A stretch of DNA of 64,000 bases from Thalassospira sp. Its GTDB lineage: Bacteria; Pseudomonadota; Alphaproteobacteria; Rhodospirillales; Thalassospiraceae. Position numbers and translations under genes: made by a program. Numbering within the stretch: position 1 is the stretch's first letter; each line of letters opens with the position of its first letter. The notes under the pieces are model-generated. The model saw only the letters and a program-made list of their open reading frames with translations. It did not search any database and had not been told where the DNA came from. Where the stretch lies: the NCBI RefSeq assembly GCF_030690045.1, contig NZ_JAUYHK010000009.1:147718-211717 (forward strand), in the 5' to 3' direction. Of this stretch, positions 1 to 6,951 are shown piece by piece.

Positions 1-41
1 CGTATCTTCACAGAAATGAAATGGCCTGCACTGCACAATCA

Positions 42-68
42 GCAGGCCCGCGACATGCGCGGGCCTGC
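42..68 (-). terminator. Probable hairpin terminator of the upstream cupin gene
   Basis: An 11-bp perfect inverted repeat (arm GCAGGCCCGCG, five-base loop) lies about 40 bases beyond the stop codon of the minus-strand gene. The bases after it on the minus strand are only moderately T-rich, so intrinsic termination is plausible but not certain. Confidence 0.45.
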
Positions 69-108
69 GTCCTCTCCCCCGACAATCCGTGCCATGTGGC
101 GTTCACCC

Positions 109-1188
109 TCACCAGGAATGAACATATCCCTTCCATTCAACGCCGCCCGGAATGGTGTCATCGACATGCAGCATATCGCGGGAATCCAGCATCATGACAA
201 CTTCTTCATCGGGGATGCTGTCATAGGATGCCGGGTGGTTGCCCGCCGCCCCGCCGGTATCCATGCCATGCGGAAAACCGCTGGGATGAAAGGTGATCAT
301 GCCGGGATGGATGTTTTCACAGGCCAGAAACGCCCCGCGATGATAAAACATCAATTCATCGACATCATCGTTGGAATGACAGACCGCCGGACGCGCCGCG
401 GCCCGGCCCTGCTGCTTTGGATGGCGCACGAAATTGCCGATTTCCAGCCGGTCGGTGGCAAACAGGGCCTGACTGCCCCGATCGCGCAAATCCCGCCAGT
501 TAATGCCCAGCACCGACAGATCACCCTTCCATTCCACCGTATCAAGCGGATTGAACGGATAGGTCAGGGTCGAAATCGCACTTTCGCGTTTGATATGAAC
601 GATCCAGTTTTTTTCGTCCTGCTGCTGCAAATAGGCATCATCGATTTCAGGGCGGGTGAATGTCACGCTATCGGCCAGAAGAAACGCCCGGTTGGTCGCC
701 TCGACCATCAGGAATTCTGCCGGTTCTTCGGTTTCAAGCCGCCACAAAGACCCGCGCGGGATCAACAGATAATCGCCATCGCGAAACGCCATATGACCGA
801 AATCGCAATAAAGATGCCCCTGCCCGTTATGGACAAAAATCATCATATCGCCATCGGCATTGCGCACCAGCGACTGCATGCGGCCATCCAGCCGCCAGAA
901 CCGGATTTCCGCAGACCGGCTGTGCATCAGGCGGCGCGCCTGCAACGGGCAGGACGGCCCGGCGGCCAGTTTGCTCAGATCATAGGCACGCGGCCTTAAC
1001 GGCCCTTCAAACGATGTCCAGCCGGTGGGCGGATGACGATGCCGCAAATGACAGGTCGGGCCGGAAAAACCCTCGCGCCCCATTTCACGCTCAAAACCGC
1101 CCTCACCCTGCGGCCTTGCCGCCGGGTTGTGACGTGTCTGATCCCGAAAAGAAGCCGGAGAAGGGGAGAACTCACCGTGGGTGGTCAT
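109..1188 (-). CDS. Homogentisate 1,2-dioxygenase-like cupin enzyme
   Basis: 359-aa protein of the homogentisate 1,2-dioxygenase superfamily, shorter than the roughly 430-445 aa classical enzyme and resembling the shorter alphaproteobacterial form. In the family, a non-heme Fe(II) dioxygenase opens the ring of homogentisate in tyrosine and phenylalanine degradation. Visible hallmarks are the N-terminal GREGFSGP and HRHPPTGW segments, a central cupin barrel, and a C-terminal metal-site region with DVDELMFYHRG (Glu and His) followed by FHPSGFPHG (His), which fits the His-Glu-His iron ligand pattern. The start is supported by GGAGGA five bases upstream of the ATG. No other tyrosine-catabolism gene (hppD, fahA, maiA) is next to it in this window, so the true substrate may differ. 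Fold and family are fairly sure; the exact substrate is not. Confidence 0.75.
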   Translation of the reverse strand: MTTHGEFSPSPASFRDQTRHNPAARPQGEGGFEREMGREGFSGPTCHLRHRHPPTGWTSFEGPLRPRAYDLSKLAAGPSCPLQARRLMHSRSAEIRFWRLDGRMQSLVRNADGDMMIFVHNGQGHLYCDFGHMAFRDGDYLLIPRGSLWRLETEEPAEFLMVEATNRAFLLADSVTFTRPEIDDAYLQQQDEKNWIVHIKRESAISTLTYPFNPLDTVEWKGDLSVLGINWRDLRDRGSQALFATDRLEIGNFVRHPKQQGRAAARPAVCHSNDDVDELMFYHRGAFLACENIHPGMITFHPSGFPHGMDTGGAAGNHPASYDSIPDEEVVMMLDSRDMLHVDDTIPGGVEWKGYVHSW

Positions 1189-1361
1189 GACGTTCCTCCT
1201 GGCCCGAAGGCCTTTTTAATGCCTGATTCACAGTCTGGCTTATCATCCCATTCTATCATCTTATTGATTTTGCGCGAAATCAAATTGACCGGAATTTTGC
1301 GGGGGGAAGGAAGATGTTAAAATGACACGCAAAAAGGTTTTTCGCATTGACGGTATATTTA

Positions 1362-1409
1362 TGCGCATAATGCGCACTTGATTCTTGACGTTTATACAGC
1401 ATGTGCGCA
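1362..1409. promoter_or_regulatory. Putative HicB operator: three TGCGCA palindromes
   Basis: TGCGCA occurs at 1362-1367, 1371-1376 and 1404-1409. The first two form a symmetric site with a three-base spacer (TGCGCA-TAA-TGCGCA). The third overlaps the -10 box of the promoter below. HicB-type antitoxins with a C-terminal DNA-binding domain are known to autorepress at such palindromes; binding here is inferred. Confidence 0.55.
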
Positions 1410-1413
1410 TAAT
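1385..1413 (+). promoter_or_regulatory. hicAB promoter (-35 TTGACG, 17-base spacer, -10 CATAAT)
   Basis: A near-consensus sigma-70 type promoter lies 27 bases upstream of hicA: TTGACG at 1385-1390 and CATAAT at 1408-1413 with the optimal 17-base spacing. One TGCGCA operator half-site overlaps the -10 element, giving a simple repression geometry. Confidence 0.6.
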
Positions 1414-1440
1414 ACCCCCTGAACAACGGAAGCGGGGGCC

Positions 1441-1659
1441 ATGGACAGTAGAGCGATCATTAAGGCGCTTGAGGCGGACGGCTGGTATCTTGTGAATGTC
1501 AAGGGAAGCCACCATCAGTTCAAGCACCCGACCAAACCCGGACGCACCACCGTCCTTCATCCCAAAAAGGATATAAGGATCGGGACGCTGCGAAGTATCG
1601 AAAAACAATCCGGGGTGAAGCTGCGCCAGGCAGTTTTCCCCATCCATGACCCCATTTAA
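1441..1659 (+). CDS. hicA: HicA family mRNA interferase toxin
   Basis: 72-aa protein of the HicA/YcfA family, small double-stranded-RNA-binding-fold ribonucleases that cleave mRNA in a translation-independent way. The catalytic histidine sits in the GSHHQFKHP segment at about residues 22-30, and the fold-typical HPKKDIRIGTLRSI follows. Length matches the family. It precedes hicB by 18 bases, the usual toxin-first order of hicAB loci, behind its own promoter with likely operator repeats. The toxin looks intact. It sits at the edge of an accessory block beside tRNA-Arg, consistent with carriage by mobile DNA. Confidence 0.9.
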   Translation: MDSRAIIKALEADGWYLVNVKGSHHQFKHPTKPGRTTVLHPKKDIRIGTLRSIEKQSGVKLRQAVFPIHDPI

Positions 1660-1677
1660 TGTAAAGGCAACAGAACG

Positions 1678-2064
1678 ATGAAACAGACCTATTGGGGTGT
1701 CGTTTTCAAAGATGACGATACCGATTATTCGGTTGTTTTTCCCGACTTCCCCGGTTGCGTGACCGCAGGAAAAGACATGCGAGAATTGCTCGAAATGGCG
1801 AGTGAGGCCCTGACATTCCATATTGATGGTATGCATGAGGATGGGGACGATATTCCCGCCCCAACTGCATTTGAAAACCTGCCGCCCGAACCCGAACCCG
1901 AATGCACCGAAGTTTCGCGGATTCCGGTAACGGTCGCAGTCCCCGGCAAGAAACGCCGCATTAACTTGACGATTGACGCCAATCTGATTGATCTGATCGA
2001 GGCGAAACACGGCAAACGGGCTGTTTCCGGTTTTCTCGAAGACGCCGCCAGACGCGCTCTTTGA
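1678..2064 (+). CDS. hicB: HicB family antitoxin
   Basis: 128-aa partner of hicA. The N-terminal half (about 1-60) is the degenerate RNase-H-like HicB domain with YSVVFPDFPGCVTAG and AL.FHIDGM. The C-terminal part (about 85-128, with RINLTIDANLIDLIE and VSGFLEDAAR) looks like a ribbon-helix-helix/CopG DNA-binding domain, which fits autorepression at the TGCGCA sites upstream of hicA. An AAAGG element lies nine bases before the start. No frameshift is visible, so the pair should be functional. Confidence 0.88.
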   Translation: MKQTYWGVVFKDDDTDYSVVFPDFPGCVTAGKDMRELLEMASEALTFHIDGMHEDGDDIPAPTAFENLPPEPEPECTEVSRIPVTVAVPGKKRRINLTIDANLIDLIEAKHGKRAVSGFLEDAARRAL

Positions 2065-2135
2065 CCCCCCGGACAGGCGGCCTGCAGGAACACCCGGCAG
2101 GCTGCTTGCGCCCGGATCACCATGTTGCGTGATCA

Positions 2136-2378
2136 TCACAGCAACACCCCCTGCCCGCCGGACAAAACAGCCAGACTGGACGCATCCGACGTCGAAACCC
2201 GGCGCGGCAAAAACAAATCAAGGTTGGCGACCGTCGGCTTTGCCAGCGTATCCCGGATCGTCGGCCCGGAATAATCGCGCACGAACCCAAACCACGCGCA
2301 ATCCATCGCCCCGTTACCAATGCCAAGGCTATCAATCCGCCATGACAGTTCCAACTTGGATTTGAGCCGGATGCGCAT
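2136..2378 (-). CDS. Orphan small protein, copy A of a duplicated module
   Basis: Predicted 80-aa protein of unknown family. The chosen ATG (2376-2378) has a GGAAAGGGA-like ribosome binding site. It is listed mainly because a diverged copy recurs at about 4703-4882 on the same strand: residues around NGAMDCAWFGFVRDYSG here correspond to NGVLDCAWFGIVRNYSG there, followed in both by a shared DTLAKPT segment. Conservation in this frame suggests a once-translated sequence, but nucleotide identity alone could explain it. It is convergent with hicB. No domain was recognised. Alternative: a non-coding repeat element. Confidence 0.4.
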   Translation of the reverse strand: MRIRLKSKLELSWRIDSLGIGNGAMDCAWFGFVRDYSGPTIRDTLAKPTVANLDLFLPRRVSTSDASSLAVLSGGQGVLL

Positions 2379-2549
2379 CACAGTCCCTTTCCACCGTAGT
2401 GATGGAAAAAGCGTGTCACAGATTTCCGTCACCGGATTTTCTTTAAGCAGTGCGTTTCTGCCGGTTGTGGGGGAAAGCCTGTTTTCTTTTGACGAACCCG
2501 CAACCGTCGGCGCATGATCGCCCGACAGAAACAACCGGGGGGATTTGGG

Positions 2550-3137
2550 ATGCTGTCCATCAAATGCGAACACCGCATCAAATATCCGAACGGCGGGTAC
2601 GGCAATGTCACATCCGTCGTGACATATTCCGTAGCATCAATCGTACATAGCGAACTTGTGATCGGCGGCATTCCGGGGGCAACTATTTCTCCCTGCAAAA
2701 GTATCGCCATGGCACAGGCCATTGCCGCCTTTACGATCATGGAAGCGATCACCGATGCCGCCGACAAACTCGACAATAACCCGGACGCGATCAGAACAGC
2801 CGCCGAATTCGGGTGCTTCACCAAAAGGGTTGATCAAAAAAACGCCTTTGTCATCGTCAATTACGCCGAACTCGGCGGCACGGTCGAAGTCCAGACTAAT
2901 GGACACGGCACGATAAACCTCGGCCTTGCCAACATCGATATCCCAGGCGACAGACTTAACGACGCACCAGACACCATCCTGATCGACGAAGTCAGAACCC
3001 GCCTGCGATCCGCGATCAGCGAAATCACCCTCGAATGCAGGCCGCTGCAAGATTTCATAGAAGGTCGGGAAATCGAGGTACGAAAAATCGCGGTCAAAAC
3101 CCGACTGCCGAAAACCCTTTTAGATCGCGTAAACTGA
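2550..3137 (+). CDS. Hypothetical protein of the tRNA-Arg-adjacent block
   Basis: 195-aa protein that I do not recognise. The ATG at 2550 is preceded by a strong GGGGGGA ribosome binding site; the in-frame upstream ATG at 2514 has a poorer one. The sequence begins MLSIKCEHRIKYPNGG, looks cytoplasmic with no signal peptide or membrane helix, has an Ala-rich helix near residues 55-75, and a strand-rich middle (AFVIVNYAELGGTVEVQ). Cysteines are few and scattered, with no zinc-finger spacing. It lies 33 bases ahead of a membrane-protein gene and may be co-transcribed with it. Function unknown. Confidence 0.6.
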   Translation: MLSIKCEHRIKYPNGGYGNVTSVVTYSVASIVHSELVIGGIPGATISPCKSIAMAQAIAAFTIMEAITDAADKLDNNPDAIRTAAEFGCFTKRVDQKNAFVIVNYAELGGTVEVQTNGHGTINLGLANIDIPGDRLNDAPDTILIDEVRTRLRSAISEITLECRPLQDFIEGREIEVRKIAVKTRLPKTLLDRVN

Positions 3138-3170
3138 CATCACGCCACCCGATAACAGCAGGACAGCACA

Positions 3171-3875
3171 GTGAAAAACATCAACAAATGGTGGTTAGTT
3201 GTGATCGTCTTTGTGGTTGCACTCCCCGTGATCGGCGGGCTTGTTGACCACGCATGCAGAACCTCCTGCGGCCAGTTCTGCAACGTTTGGCAAGACCTGC
3301 AATGGGAAAGTTTTGTTGCCGGGGCCTTTGGTTTGATGGGCGGGATTTTTGTGATCGTTTCCGCCCGCGACCAAATCAAAACCATGCGCGAAACAACCGA
3401 AGAAACTGTCAGACAGGCCCGGTTGCATCGTGCAGACGAAGCTTGCGCGCCCCTGATATTAGGCCGCGAAGTAATCGACAAATTCCGCTTTTGGGCCGCC
3501 GAAAGGATAGTTTTTCTCGAAGAAATAAAAGAACAATACGATTCTGGTTTGGCAGATGGAAAAATCATCAGTCTGGCCCTTGACCGATCGCAGAACGGCC
3601 TCAGCCAGAGGTGTGAGCATATAAAAAAAATTCTGGACACACACACCACCACCACATTCAATTACGAGGTTAGTGCGGCGCTTGAACTGCTTTCCAAAAG
3701 CACCAATTTCGCCGATACGTCTTCGCCGACCTTTGTAGTCAACACCAACATCCTCACAAGATTTCATGTCATTATCGATAGACTGGTGCAGGCGCGTTCC
3801 TGCTCCATAAGCGCAGGGGGAATGATTGACGCGCAAATCGAAGCAATCCGTGATCGCTGCGGCGTGATAAATTAA
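3171..3875 (+). CDS. Two-helix membrane protein with cytoplasmic helical domain
   Basis: 234-aa protein of unknown family. Residues about 6-24 (WWLVVIVFVVALPVIGG) and 49-66 (FVAGAFGLMGGIFVIVSA) are membrane helices, with four residues of the CRTSCGQFC type between them (three Cys). The rest is soluble and helical, starting with a charged coiled-coil-like stretch (RDQIKTMRETTEETVRQARL). This layout resembles many small membrane-anchored accessory proteins of genomic islands, but no known domain is recognised. Base composition here is visibly more AT-rich than the surrounding chromosome. It follows the 195-aa gene by 33 bases. Confidence 0.6.
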   Translation: MKNINKWWLVVIVFVVALPVIGGLVDHACRTSCGQFCNVWQDLQWESFVAGAFGLMGGIFVIVSARDQIKTMRETTEETVRQARLHRADEACAPLILGREVIDKFRFWAAERIVFLEEIKEQYDSGLADGKIISLALDRSQNGLSQRCEHIKKILDTHTTTTFNYEVSAALELLSKSTNFADTSSPTFVVNTNILTRFHVIIDRLVQARSCSISAGGMIDAQIEAIRDRCGVIN

Positions 3876-4049
3876 CATCAACGCCTTTTTTAAAACATAC
3901 ACTTGCCGCATATGCACAAACGCATATCAGCCACCCGTTAGCGAGATTGCAAAAGGTTGCACAGGTATCCATTTTTTAGTACGAAACCGCCACAACGGTG
4001 CTAATCTGGTTCCGTTGGATATGATTCGACTAAGACTGCGGGGAAAATA
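3876..4049. other. AT-rich spacer inside the accessory block
   Basis: 174 bases with no convincing ORF, separating the two-helix membrane protein gene from the next two-gene unit. It probably carries the promoter of the downstream pair, but I could not assign boxes with confidence. Confidence 0.35.
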
Positions 4050-4337
4050 ATGGCAATATTCAACGTCGTTGCAACAGGCGCCGGTGATGTCGAACGACTT
4101 AATGCCATCATCGACAGAACCTATATCGGCTCTGATAGCTACCGCATCAATCAATATTACTGGATGGTTTACGACACGATTTCGACCGTCGAAGTCACCA
4201 AAAAAATTGGCATTGTCGGGCCTGACAAAACTATTCCACCGGCTGTTGTTACCAAGGTAGACAGCTACTACGGCCGTGCTCCGACCCCCCTTTGGGACTG
4301 GATAAAAGCAAAGCTTGAGGAAGGTGCCGATGACTAA
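4050..4337 (+). CDS. Hypothetical 95-aa protein, first gene of a coupled pair
   Basis: Small soluble protein with no recognised family. It starts MAIFNVVATGAGDVERLN and has several Tyr/Trp residues in the middle (INQYYWMVYD). The stop codon overlaps the next start by eight bases (ATGACTAA), so translation of the two is very probably coupled and the products may act together. A weak GGGGAAAATA ribosome binding site precedes the ATG. Lower GC content and the position beside tRNA-Arg suggest horizontal acquisition. Function unknown. Confidence 0.55.
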   Translation: MAIFNVVATGAGDVERLNAIIDRTYIGSDSYRINQYYWMVYDTISTVEVTKKIGIVGPDKTIPPAVVTKVDSYYGRAPTPLWDWIKAKLEEGADD

Positions 4338-4686
4338 ACACCCTCCGCAGGACACAGAAAATACAACACCAAAAGACTTCGCCAACGTCACTCCTGATGT
4401 AAGGGATTTGTACCCAACATCGGATATACGCTTGGTCATGATAGAACTAGGCAATCTCAAAAGCGAACTTTCCAGCGTCAAATCGGCTGTAGGCGACCTC
4501 GACAAAAACGACCGCAAGATGCAGGGAATACTCAACCAGATCAAAGGTGGCCTCATTGTTGGTGGCATCGCCCTAGCCTTTTTCGGATGGGTGTTTTCCG
4601 AAAGGGTCGACGCATTAAAAGATGCGTTGATCAGTTCTCCTGTGCAAACACAGGCAGCACCTGCTTTATCCAAATCTCAACCGTAA
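4330..4686 (+). CDS. Hypothetical coiled-coil membrane protein, second gene of the pair
   Basis: 118-aa protein read from the ATG at 4330, which overlaps the preceding stop. Residues about 1-35 are polar and Thr/Pro/Asp-rich. Residues about 40-70 (IRLVMIELGNLKSELSSVKSAVG and following) form a heptad-like helix. A single membrane span follows (GGLIVGGIALAFFGWVF), then a short tail ending in a Pro/Ala/Gln-rich stretch. A predicted oligomerising coiled coil plus one membrane anchor resembles phage-type accessory or membrane-sensor proteins, but this is only an architectural likeness. Confidence 0.55.
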   Translation: MTKHPPQDTENTTPKDFANVTPDVRDLYPTSDIRLVMIELGNLKSELSSVKSAVGDLDKNDRKMQGILNQIKGGLIVGGIALAFFGWVFSERVDALKDALISSPVQTQAAPALSKSQP

Positions 4687-4702
4687 AATCGCATAGGACT
4701 CG

Positions 4703-4882
4703 CACCAAACCTCTCTGGTTATTCGCCAAAACAGTGAGGATCAACACATCCAACGACGAAACACCGCTTGGTAAAAACAGACCAAGACTTCTCAACGTTG
4801 GCTTTGCTAGTGTATCCCAAAGCGTCGGCCCGGAATAATTCCGCACAATCCCAAACCACGCGCAATCCAGCACCCCGTTTCG
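4703..4882 (-). pseudogene. Decayed copy B of the duplicated module
   Basis: On the minus strand this stretch encodes a sequence parallel to the orphan ORF at 2136-2378, matching it through DCAWFG, YSGPT, DTLAKPT and the C-terminal segment. The N-terminal part and the start codon of copy A are not preserved here, and the frame runs past the position of copy A's stop. It therefore looks like a broken or remodelled relative. It lies just inside the tRNA-proximal end of the accessory block. Confidence 0.4.
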
Positions 4883-5030
4883 CCTCGATCATCGGTACAT
4901 CTTTGGTATCGCCATCGCAAAGGAAAATGCAGTCCCGGCATTCAAGCTGCCAGATCATGCATGGAACCGCACCACAGGCCTTTCTACCAACAGAAAGGCC
5001 GCATAGAAACTCACCAAATTGCCCCCTAAA

Positions 5031-5068
5031 CAAAAACAAGGGGCTAGAGAAATTCCCCAACCCCTTGA
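5031..5068 (-). terminator. Rho-independent terminator of tRNA-Arg
   Basis: Read on the minus strand, CAAGGGG pairs with CCCCTTG around an 18-base loop and is followed at once by TTTTTGTTT. It begins about six bases beyond the encoded CCA end of the tRNA, the expected place for a tRNA transcript terminator. Confidence 0.75.
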
Positions 5069-5074
5069 AAATCT

Positions 5075-5150
5075 GGTGCGCCCGGCGGGATTCGAACCCA
5101 CGGCCCCCAGATTAGGAATCTGGTGCTCTATCCTGCTGAGCTACGGGCGC
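5075..5150 (-). tRNA. tRNA-Arg (anticodon CCT)
   Basis: A complete cloverleaf can be folded on the minus strand: acceptor GCGCCCG/CGGGCGC, D-arm GCTC/GAGC, anticodon stem CCAGA/TCTGG with loop TTCCTAA, a five-base variable region, and T-arm GTGGG/CCCGC with loop TTCGAAT. The CCA end is encoded (5075-5077). The anticodon complement AGG is at 5114-5116, so the tRNA reads AGG arginine codons. The accessory block lies immediately beyond its 3' end, a classic integration site, but no duplicate of the tRNA 3' end was found in the window. Confidence 0.95.
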
Positions 5151-5230
5151 GCACTGTGATTGTCCGGCGCGAAATGCCATAGCAGTTTCGGCCACCACGA
5201 TCAATTGCCAACCGGCATTTTGCCGCCAGA

Positions 5231-5268
5231 AATAAAAACAGGGCGGGCCGTTTCCGGCATCCGCCCTG
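5231..5268 (-). terminator. Rho-independent terminator of the pagL-like gene
   Basis: CAGGGCGG (5239-5246) and CCGCCCTG (5261-5268) form an 8-bp stem with further GC pairing inside. On the minus strand it is followed by TTTTTATTT. It lies 29 bases beyond the stop codon of the minus-strand gene at 5298. Confidence 0.75.
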
Positions 5269-5297
5269 CTGTAACGTTACCAATCCGAAAGTCGGGA

Positions 5298-5822
5298 TCA
5301 GTTAAAAATCTGATCGACCGGGATCACATAGGTCAGCGCCAGTGTTTCTGCGCCCGGATTGTCATCGCCGATATCGGCATTCGACATGTGCGAGAAATTC
5401 AGGCCCACCCGCGAGCGATTGTCAAAGCGATAGGAGAGTTCGATTCCCGACCGGAATTCAACCCAATGGCCAAGGTCTTCGCCATCGCCGTCATGAAAGG
5501 CGCCAACAGCGGTATAAAGTGTGGTTGCAATGTTTTCGCCCCACAAAACGTCGAGCATCAGGCCCCCAAAGCCATATGCCGCGCCATCGGTGGTCGCCAT
5601 CACGCCGCCCCACGGGCGCAGCACGCCAAACAGGGCGTCTTCGGCACGGTAATCCAGCAGAAGTTCGCCTGCTTCGTGGTCGTCGCCGACATTAAACATC
5701 CCGGCCGAAAGCCCGATCAGGGCCGAATCATTGCCATTTCCGGCAATTTCCTGGGCCTGCGATGCCGCAGTTCCGCCAACAATGACGCCAAGCGCCAGCA
5801 AAATCCCGTAAATAAAACGCAT
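5298..5822 (-). CDS. PagL-like lipid A 3-O-deacylase (acyloxyacyl hydrolase)
   Basis: 174-aa outer membrane beta-barrel protein with a signal peptide (MRFIYGILLALGVIVGG to SQAQ, about residues 1-24). PagL enzymes remove the 3-O acyl chain of lipid A in the outer membrane. The catalytic signature is present near the C terminus: NFSHMSNADIG with His and Ser, then Glu in GAETLALTY, matching the His-Ser-Glu triad. Alternating hydrophobic strands fill the rest. The ATG at 5822 has an AAAGGGGA ribosome binding site seven bases upstream and is preferred to the in-frame ATG at 5843. The gene stands alone with its own terminator. Confidence 0.8.
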   Translation of the reverse strand: MRFIYGILLALGVIVGGTAASQAQEIAGNGNDSALIGLSAGMFNVGDDHEAGELLLDYRAEDALFGVLRPWGGVMATTDGAAYGFGGLMLDVLWGENIATTLYTAVGAFHDGDGEDLGHWVEFRSGIELSYRFDNRSRVGLNFSHMSNADIGDDNPGAETLALTYVIPVDQIFN

Positions 5823-5926
5823 CCAATGTCCCCTTTGGATCAAAATCTTGCGTCATATTACCTATACCAAAGAAATACGCAACAAGTAGATCATGTGAAA
5901 TTACGGCCAAATCATTGAAAACAGAT

Positions 5927-6880
5927 TTATGACAAAGTCCCGGCAAAGTGATCGGTCGCCTCGATCAGGGCACGGGCAATGCCCGGTTCACTGGCCGCAT
6001 GTCCGGCATCATTGACAATAAGCAATTGCGATCCCGGCCAGTTTTCCGCAAGGTCAAGCGCACTGACCGGCGGGCACACCACATCATAACGCCCCTGCAC
6101 AATCACCGCCGGCAAATGGCGGATACTTGCCATATTTGCCAGCAACTGGTTTTCCGTAAAGAAACCGCGATTTACAAAGTAATGATGTTCCAACCGCGCC
6201 AGCGCCAGGGCAATCGCATCGCCTTCAAAATCCCCAACCAGCCCGTCATCGGGCAACAGGGTGCAACAGCGCGCCTCAAAGCCGCTCCATGCGCGGGCGG
6301 CCTGAATCGCCGCCTCCTTGCCCCGTTTCCCGGCAAAAACATCGGTATAAGCCGCCAGCAACGCCGCCGTGCCGGGGTTTTGCTCATACCCCACCGCCGC
6401 CAGAAACGGTTTTTGCGCATCGGGGAAAAATTTGCCCATGCCGGTCATGAACCAGTCGATTTCGCTGTCGCGGCACAGGAAAATCCCGCGCAGGACAAAG
6501 GCCGTCACCCGGTCCGGGTGCGCCTGCCCATAAGCCAGCGCCAGCGTCGATCCCCATGATCCACCAAACACCAGCCATTTGTCGATCCCGCACATGGCGC
6601 GCAGCGCCTCGATATCGCCAACCAGATCGGGGGTGGTATTGTTTTCAAGGCTGCCGAACGGGCGCGATTTTCCCGATCCGCGCTGATCAAACAAAATCAC
6701 CCGGTATTTTTCCGGGTTGAAAAACTGCCGGTGGCGCGGCGAAATCCCGGCCCCCGGCCCGCCATGCAAAAACACCACCGGAATACCATCGGGATTGCCG
6801 ATTTCTTCCCAGTAAATCTCATGCCCGTCCGGGCGGGATAAAAAGCCGGTGGCACGGGGTTCGATATCGGGATACAGCAT
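5927..6880 (-). CDS. pip: Prolyl iminopeptidase (alpha/beta hydrolase, S33)
   Basis: 317-aa cytoplasmic serine peptidase that releases N-terminal proline from peptides. Seen in order: the family N terminus (YPDIEPRATGFLSRPDGHEIYWEEIG), the oxyanion-region FLHGGPGAG, FDQRGSGKSRP, the nucleophile elbow GGSWGSTLALAYG, and the C-terminal catalytic His in DAGHAASEPG. Length is typical. The ATG at 6880 is chosen because the family N terminus begins there; the longer frame to 6976 would overlap the upstream gene's coding region. The ribosome binding site is weak. Confidence 0.92.
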   Translation of the reverse strand: MLYPDIEPRATGFLSRPDGHEIYWEEIGNPDGIPVVFLHGGPGAGISPRHRQFFNPEKYRVILFDQRGSGKSRPFGSLENNTTPDLVGDIEALRAMCGIDKWLVFGGSWGSTLALAYGQAHPDRVTAFVLRGIFLCRDSEIDWFMTGMGKFFPDAQKPFLAAVGYEQNPGTAALLAAYTDVFAGKRGKEAAIQAARAWSGFEARCCTLLPDDGLVGDFEGDAIALALARLEHHYFVNRGFFTENQLLANMASIRHLPAVIVQGRYDVVCPPVSALDLAENWPGSQLLIVNDAGHAASEPGIARALIEATDHFAGTLS

Positions 6881-6951
6881 GGCATGTCTCGCAAGGTTGG
6901 GGCGCAATCGGGTTTCTTTCTTATCATGGCTGTGCCCCGTGACCAGAATTT

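Noticed and set aside
16-999. 327-codon plus-strand frame at the window start
   Set aside because: It is antisense to the cupin enzyme, whose conserved motifs and ribosome binding site support the minus strand.
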